Origin: Rosellinia necatrix
Lineage: Eukaryota; Ascomycota; Sordariomycetes; Xylariales; Xylariaceae
Assembly: GCA_021209875.1 (NCBI GenBank)
Contig: JAGYVD010000008.1
Location: forward strand, 310,001 to 374,000
DNA: 64,000 bases
Direction: 5' to 3'
The notes under the pieces were generated by a model. That model had not been told where the DNA came from, made no database searches, and saw only the letters and a program-made list of their open reading frames with translations. The position numbers and the translations under genes are program-made. Every line of letters starts with the position of its first letter. Within the stretch, counting starts at the first letter, position 1. Shown here piece after piece: positions 56,642 through 64,000 of the stretch.

Positions 56642-59600
56642 CTAGTTATAAATATTTATTTCTGCTTTAAACTAAAATTTATTAAGCTTTAATTTTAAAA
56701 CGTTTATAAAGAAATAATAAATTAAACAGTTATTTATATTTAATATAAATATTCTGTTAAAATTTTCTAAAATATTAAACTATTAAATAAAGTTTTATAT
56801 TATATATTTAAATAATAAATAAAACAGCTACAAGCTAAATTTAAACAGTAATATTTATATATTATCAAAAAAAGCTCTGCTAATTAAAATTATTATAATA
56901 TAAAAGCTTAAATAGCCTGCGATTTTTTTAGTTTTTTTTTTAAAATATTTATAGTTTTAATATTGCTTTAAATATAATTGGTTTTATTTTATATTTTTTT
57001 TGATAGCAAGCAATGCTTATATTAAAAATATATCGATTTTAATATTAAAAACTTTTATGTAAATATTGTCGTAGTTTTTATTATAATTTAAAATTAAATT
57101 TAGCATATTTAAAAAATAGTTATATTTTTAATAAATATTAGATATTTTTAAATATATAACATAAATATTATAAAAATAAAATTGTTTAAATAATATATTA
57201 TTAATATAAATAAAAATAAAGCTTTTAAAATTTAATATAAACTTTTAATAAATAAATTAAAAATAAAAAACTATATATAAGCTAAATAAAAAATAATTTT
57301 TATAAAAAAACCTCGATTTTTATTTAAATATAAACTGTATTTATAATAAAAATACGACTAGAACTAATTAAAACGCGTTTTTTAAGTTTTTTTTAATAAA
57401 ATATATATTTAAACTTGCAGCTTAGATTAAGTTAAACATTTATTATATTATTAAATAATTAAACGCTGTAATTTTAAGTTAAATTTAATTATTAATTAAG
57501 CCGTTTTTAAAAAAAACAAGTTCTATATTTAACGTTATTATTTAAAAGATTTTAAAACTAGGCTTAAAAAAAAGCAAACTAAACCAGTAGAGCTGCATTG
57601 TTTTATAATCTGATTTTATATTAAATCTGCTTTAATTTATTATTTAATTATTAAATAGTGTTTATTAACTAATTTTAAGTTGTTTAAGCGGCTAAAATTA
57701 AAATAGCTTTTAAAGTTTAAATATATTGTATAATATAAAATATTAATTAATAGCTTTTTAAATTATTTAATTAGTTTTATAATATTTTTTATTAAAATTT
57801 CAGTTGAAAAAAAAACGGAGAGGCTATAAATAAAAAGTTTGTTTAATTAAAAATTTTGAACTTTAATATTATATTTGCTGCAGGTTTAAATAATAGTTTT
57901 AAAGCTAATATTATTATTTAAATAATTAATAATATTTTAAGTTGTTTTTAAAATAAATATAAGTTAAGTTTTAATTAAATTATTAAGTTATAATTAAGTT
58001 ATAATGAAGTTATAAAATAGCTAACTTATTTCAAGCTCTTTTTTTTTAATATAAGCTGGTTTTTTATATATATTTTTAAAACAGCAGCATAAATATTTAT
58101 AATAATATAAAATTAAGCCAGCTTTAACATAATTATAATTATTTTATTTTTTATAAAGTTTGTTTTTTTAATAAAATATATTCAAATATAAATTAACGTA
58201 GTTTATTACTTTTAACGCTATAATTAATAAATAGCTAAATTTTTATTTTTATTTTTGTTCTAATTATAAAGCAGCTATATATAAAATTATTAAACAATAT
58301 TTTATATAAGCTGCTATAAAAAATAACTGTTTTTAGTTTATATATTAAATTAAGCTTATATATTATATAAGTAAAATTATTCATAATTAAAGCTATATAT
58401 AATTATAATTTAAATAATTATATATAAATGGCTATAAAAATTAAAAAACTTTATATTTAAATAAAAATATTATTTTTACTTGTTTTTAGTTTAAAAGTAT
58501 TATTTAAATTATAATATTTTTTTTTTTTATATAAAACTATAGCTATATTTAACATATATATGTTTTTATTTATAGCTTAATTAAGTTTATCAGTTTAAAA
58601 TTGCTGTAAAATATTATTATAATTTATTTTTAATCGACTTTAAAAAATTAGCCTGTTATTAATTAAATTATAAAAAATAACTTATAGATTTTAGCAGACT
58701 TAAAATTTAAGTCTCAGCTTTTTAAACAAGCTAAACTTAACCTGATTTTAAATTTAAGTTTATTTAACTAAAGTTTTTTTTTTTTTATATATAAAACGCT
58801 GCAAACAAAAGTATAGCTTATATAAAACGATTTTTTTTTAAAAAAATAAAAAAATACGTGCTATATTAGCTCTAGTTTATTTTTTTAAAAAAAGTTGCAA
58901 GTTTAATTTAATACACATATAAATTAATAATAAACTAAAGATTATAATATTATTTATATTATTAAAAAATTCGGTTTATATAATTACTAAAAATAAAGCT
59001 TTAGCTTATATATTTTTTGCTGCGTTATTAACTTTAAAACAAAAAAGCATTATTATAAATATAATATTATTGCATCTTTTAAGCGTTTTTTTAATATTAA
59101 AATATTTAATCTATTATTTTGTTTTTGTTCTTATTAAATAAATTTAAAGCTATTTCAAGCTTAATATGCTTAAAGGTTAAGGTTATAAAAAAGGAAGTTG
59201 GGTGGTGGAGCCCTGACCTTAATAGAACCTAATTATTAAAAAATATTATATAATAAAACAAAGAAGTTTTTTTTTTAAAACAGTTAATTTATTTATATAA
59301 TAATTTATATGTTGAATTATTAAAAATAAATAAACGGTTTTTTATAAAAACTAATTAAAAAAATATTTTAGTTTAATTAAATAATAAAAATTAATCTTTG
59401 TAGTTTAAATATTTTGAATGGCTGCTGATTTATTTAATAAAATAAAACTTTAAATATATATATTAATAATATTTTAATAAATAAAAATAAATTATGATTG
59501 TTTTATATTATATATAATAAAATAAATAAAAATTGTTTTTAAAGAAGCTAAAAATATAAAAGCGATATAATTTAATTCAATAAAACATTTAAACATTAGA

Positions 59601-60024
59601 CTATAAAACTAAAAATAATATAAAATTATTTTATTAATTTATAAAAAATTATATTAAAGTTTAATAAAAATTAAATAAGCTATATTAAAGTGTTTTTATC
59701 AACTTTTATATTTAAACTAAAAAAAGATTTAATAACGCTGCTATAAATTATATGATAATTAAACTTGATATAATAACTAAAAAATAAAATTGTGTATAAA
59801 CTTTTTGTATAAATTAAAGTAATAAATAATTAATTCATTTAATTAAATATAAAATATATTTTTTAAAAGTTTTTAAAAAATCTTATAAATTTATGAAAAT
59901 TTTTATAAATAAATTTTATAATAAAACTATAAAAATAAAATTAATTTTAAAATATAATATAAAAATATAATAAATGGTTTAAAAGTTAATATAAACTAGT
60001 TTTAAAAAAATATTAAATCCTATT

Positions 60025-61826
60025 TGTTGTACCAGTTATAATTAAAAAGTCAAGGCTCCAGCAATAAGTAATATATTATACAAAAAATCTATAGATAAAA
60101 AAAAAAAAAATAAGTGGGAGGAATTAGCCTACTAAAATTCTGGCTAAATACAGGTGTGTAGAGTAAGTCTAGTCTGTGTGCTATAACTAGTCTATACGTG
60201 CTAGTTAGCAGCAAGTATATAAATGTTTTGCACACGCATGCTATACATGCTATATATAACTAGGTATTTAATTATTTATAACTACTTTTTTTTAAAAAAA
60301 AATAACTTGTTTATAAAATATATTTAAGTTTTAAACGTGCAACTTTTATATATTTTTTAACAAAAAAAAATCGCTTTAAGTATTTATTTATATAACGTTT
60401 TTTAAGCTTTTATATTATTAAGTTATTATATAAGTTTTTTTATATTACGTTGTTTTTTTAATTTTTTATTTTAGTTTATACCTGTTTTTATTTTTGCTTT
60501 ATTATTTTTTTTTATGCAGCTTTATTATTGTTTTTATATATTAAGTTAAACTTGTTTTTTTTTACAGCTTATAATTAATTGTTTAATTTTATTAAAAGTT
60601 TTATTATGTTTAGGTTTATATTATAAAATTTTTTTAATAATTTTGTACTATTTTTAAAGTTTTTGCTAAATATTATTTCTTATCGACGTTCTAACTTTTT
60701 AATTAATTTAATATTATAGTTTTTTATAATATATTTTTAAAGCTTTAATTTTATTAATAAGGAATTTTTTTTTATAGCTTAATAGCAGATTATTTAAATA
60801 TAATTATAATTAGTTAGCGTAATATTAATTTATTAATTTTTAAATAAACAGCATTTTTAAAATAAATATGTTTTTATTTTTATTAATTATTTTAAATTTT
60901 TATTAAGTTATAAAGTAGTTTAGTTTATTAAATAAATAGTTTATTTTTATAACTATTTTTTTTAGTATTAATATATAGTTTTTATATTAAAGTTAAAGTT
61001 TTATTATTTACGGTTAATCTGTTTTATTATTTACGTTTAAGTTTATTTTAAATGTTTTTAATAAAATTTATAAAATAAATTACTTTTAATACTTTTTTAA
61101 GCTTTTATTTTAAATATTTTTTTTTTAGCTAGTAGTTTTTTGTTTTTTACGGCCGTTTTATTTTTTTAGTTAAAATTAAAAAACATTAAAAATTTTATTT
61201 TTATTTTATAAAGCAATAGTTCTATAAACTTATAACATAGTAATATTTAAGCGTAGTTTATTGCTAATATTTATTTTAATTAATTATTTTAATAATAATT
61301 AATATAAAGCTTTAATTATTAATGAAAATATTTATTTATAACTTCTGTTTATTTAATTATTTTATAATATTTTATAAAAGCTAATATATATTTTATACTT
61401 ATTAATTTATATAATTTATTAATAAAAGCTAAAATAAATTATCGTTTTTATTTAATATTACTGTTATAAATATATTAAATATTTAAAATAATCTTTTAGT
61501 ATATATTTTTCCTGCATTAATTATTATAGCTTGCATCGTGCAAAAAATTATTTATATTTTTTTTTTTAAACGGTTTATTATAACTAACGCGTTATTATAT
61601 TTATGCTTATTTTTAAGCATTTATTTAAAATTTATTATTAAATATTATTATATATAGTTAAAAATTAATAGCAGTTTTAAAAACCTTAAGGTTTTATTAT
61701 AATGTATTTTTACTAGCTAATATTTTACATAGTTTATTATATATATATTATAACTATTAGCTAGTCTAAGCTACTAATATTTTTTTAATACTAGCATTTA
61801 AATTTTACGTTTATTTAAATAAGCTA
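60025..61826. mobile_element. Truncated relative of the 6.6-kb LTR element
   Basis: Matches 29330 to about 31150 (LTR plus about 1.55 kb of interior) in the same orientation, with RIP-type differences. It starts TGTTGTACCAGT and stops abruptly near 61826, where unrelated sequence begins. No second LTR is seen within the window. Confidence 0.65.
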
Positions 61827-62010
61827 TATGTTAGAACTATGGCAATTGGTCATAGTTACTCATAGCTGTTGTACGTGCATATGCTTTATATAAGCATATG
61901 GCATATATGTTACGTATATGTATATAGCGTGTATGTTTTGTACGTGAGACAAGCTGTATTATCGCTGTTATTTTAATAGGTTGTACGCTAGCAGAATTTT
62001 TGTGCAAGAT
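61827..62010. other. Less-mutated LTR-like fragment
   Basis: Contains TGTTAGAACTATGGCAATTG at 61831, a start typical of copia-type LTRs, and words such as TGTACGTGAGACAAGC. I could not find its end or a duplication, so its extent is uncertain. Confidence 0.4.
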
Positions 62011-64000
62011 TTAAAATAATGCTACGTACGATAGTTATTTAAATAAAATTATAATTAAGTATAATAAACATCGTATAACAAAAAATTATATTCTGTTTTA
62101 TGCGTAAACAGTATATATATTATATGTATAAAGCTTATTTAATATTAATTAGTAGTTATAAAACGTAATTATAAATTAGTAAAAATAAAGATAAAACGTG
62201 TTTAAAGTTTAATAAACTTAAACAGGTTTTTATATTATATTTTGAAAATTTTGTTTTATATAAACAAGTTATTTTTATATAATAAAAGCTTAAAAGAAAA
62301 TTAATTTTAAATATTTATATTTTTGTAAGTTTTATTATACTTTAAAATTATAATATAAAAATTAAATATTAAAAAGTAATAATATATAATTATATAAAAC
62401 TATTTATTATATAAAAGTTAAACAATATATCAATAAACTTTTAAAAACTTGTTTATTAATTTATTACTAAGATTTATTTATTTATTTTTAATATATTTTT
62501 ATAATAATTTTAAAATAATCGTATAATAAAAAAAATTTTTATTACATGCGATAATATTAAATAGTATGATAAAATTATAATAAATAATAAAATTAATAAA
62601 CGTATTATATAAAATGCTGTTAATATATAATATTAAAAATAAAAGCTTAATATTATAACTATAACTCTGATTATATTTAATATATAAACAGCTTGCTATA
62701 TTTTAAAATATAAATATTTAATTATAACTAGCTAGCTATTATAAAAGTTATACGTTAAAAACTTTAAATTATAAATATATAAAACATAAAATTAATTTTA
62801 TAAGCTGATTTAGCAAAAGCTGGTTAATATATTAAATAAAAAAAACGTATGATTTAGCAGCAATAACAGCTTTATATAAGCAGTTAAGCTTATATAAATC
62901 GTATAAAAGCAATATATATTAAATAAACTAGAACGTTTTTTATTTATATTTATATTAGTGCTTGTACGAACATCTGATTTATTTATTTTAAGCTAACAGC
63001 TTTATATAAATATAAATAATATAAGCATTTTATAGCTTAAAACATTATTTAATATATTATAATTAAAACTAATATTTAACGTATGTTTTAAACTTTAAAA
63101 AAAAATTAATAGATTATTTATATAACTAATAATTAAATATAAACAAATTTTTAATTTAATAAACAAACATATAATATTTATAAAATATAAATTAAACTTT
63201 TAACTAGTTTATAAATATTTTATTATATATTATTTTTATAAACTTTTAAATAATTATTATATATATATATAACGTTTAACCTAACTATAATAAATATGTT
63301 TTTAATTTACTTTTTTTAAAACATATAAAATAAAAATATATTTTTAATAAATATGTTATTTTTAAAAAACGTAAAAAAAAAAAACTATTTTAATAAACTA
63401 TATAACTTATTATATAATAAAGTATAGCTGTTTATTAGTTTATATTAACGATTTAAAATAATAAAAACTAATATTACGCTGTATTTCTAACTATATTAAA
63501 AAGTCCAGCTAAAAACTTTTATATATATAATATTAAACCAGATAAAATTTAGAGTAAAATTTATTATATAATAAATATTTATTTTAATATAAACATAAAC
63601 TATAGCTAATATTAGGCCGATTAAACTAATATTATTTTCTATATCACCAACAAGGCACACCACGCAGTATAAATAGCATATATTCTAGGGGGGAGCATAA
63701 GCCTAATACAGGTCGCTTTTAGTACAAGGCCGCAGCTAAAAGTGTAGCAAATATATGTTTATCCTTTAGGGTTAAATTTAATACGTAGTCAGGCTTAAAA
63801 AACTAGCTGAAAAAATACCTTACGCTATATATGCTATTTATTAACTAAAAAAAACCTAATTTTTCTTTAATAGCCTGTTGCTATTAAGTAATAAATAAAA
63901 TAAATTTAAAGCTATTTTAAACTTAATATGTTTAAAAATTAAAATTATAAAAAAAAAAATTAAATAGTAAAGCTTTAACTTTAATAAAACTTAATTATTT

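Larger units (their letters stand above)
52766..64000. other. AT-rich RIP-degraded block with nested repeats
   Basis: Except for the islands listed separately, this is AT-rich DNA with no coding potential. Recognisable pieces are repeat units at 53054, 53416 and 63645, a solo LTR at 56383–56641, a truncated LTR element at 60025–61826, and a short LTR-like piece from 61831. A 30-bp normal-composition patch at about 59190–59225 is unexplained. Confidence 0.65.

Noticed and set aside
61831..62010. Copia-type LTR start TGTTAGAACTATGG
   Set aside because: Only a start is visible; without an end, a duplication or a partner, a full element cannot be claimed.
1..64000. tRNA, rRNA and CRISPR features
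   Set aside because: Looked for and not seen by eye; the AT-rich repeats have no regular repeat-spacer structure.

Overview
The window is nuclear DNA of a filamentous ascomycete. The evidence is short GT–AG introns of about 45–95 bp, typical fungal gene families (SAT4/PTH11-type membrane proteins, P450s, DUF3176, HET, Ure2-type GST), and alternation between ordinary-composition gene islands and very AT-rich blocks. Those blocks show the C-to-T and G-to-A decay expected from repeat-induced point mutation (RIP). I saw no tRNA, rRNA or CRISPR array. Species and chromosomal position cannot be told from the sequence.

Layout. 1–5.2 kb is an AT-rich block. 5.2–9.7 kb is an almost full-length LINE (endonuclease, reverse transcriptase, RNase H) in one frame, broken by five C-to-T type stop codons. 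9.8–10.1 kb holds nested solo LTRs. 10.57–16.39 kb is a RIPed copia-like LTR retrotransposon that cut a SAT4-type gene in two; its halves lie at 10.34–10.57 and 16.39–17.50 kb. The gene island at 18–26 kb holds a SAM methyltransferase, a frameshifted P450, an intact SAT4-type gene (paralogue of the broken one) and an intact P450. 27.7–38.0 kb is an AT-rich block bounded by perfect 41-bp inverted repeats, with a 6.6-kb LTR element and a 239-bp solo LTR nested inside. The second gene island at 38.7–52.7 kb holds an MFS exporter, a Ure2-type GST, a third P450, a DUF3176 membrane protein, a HET/NB-ARC pseudogene and a tandem-chromodomain pseudogene. From 52.7 kb to the end is another AT-rich block, opened by a third copy of the inverted-repeat end and containing a solo LTR, a truncated LTR element and other repeats.

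How the genes may work together. P450s, a methyltransferase, two SAT4-type membrane proteins, an MFS pump and a GST are the kind of accessory genes found around fungal secondary-metabolite loci, but no backbone synthase (PKS, NRPS, terpene cyclase or prenyltransferase) is visible. The three P450s share intron positions and phases and descend from one ancestor; one is frameshifted. One SAT4 copy is destroyed by a transposon. The safest reading is a decaying accessory locus in a transposon-rich, RIP-active compartment. The strongest directly visible results are the exact target-site duplications that date and order the insertions, the RIP gradient inside the copia LTRs, and the stop-codon signatures in the HET/NLR and chromodomain pseudogenes.
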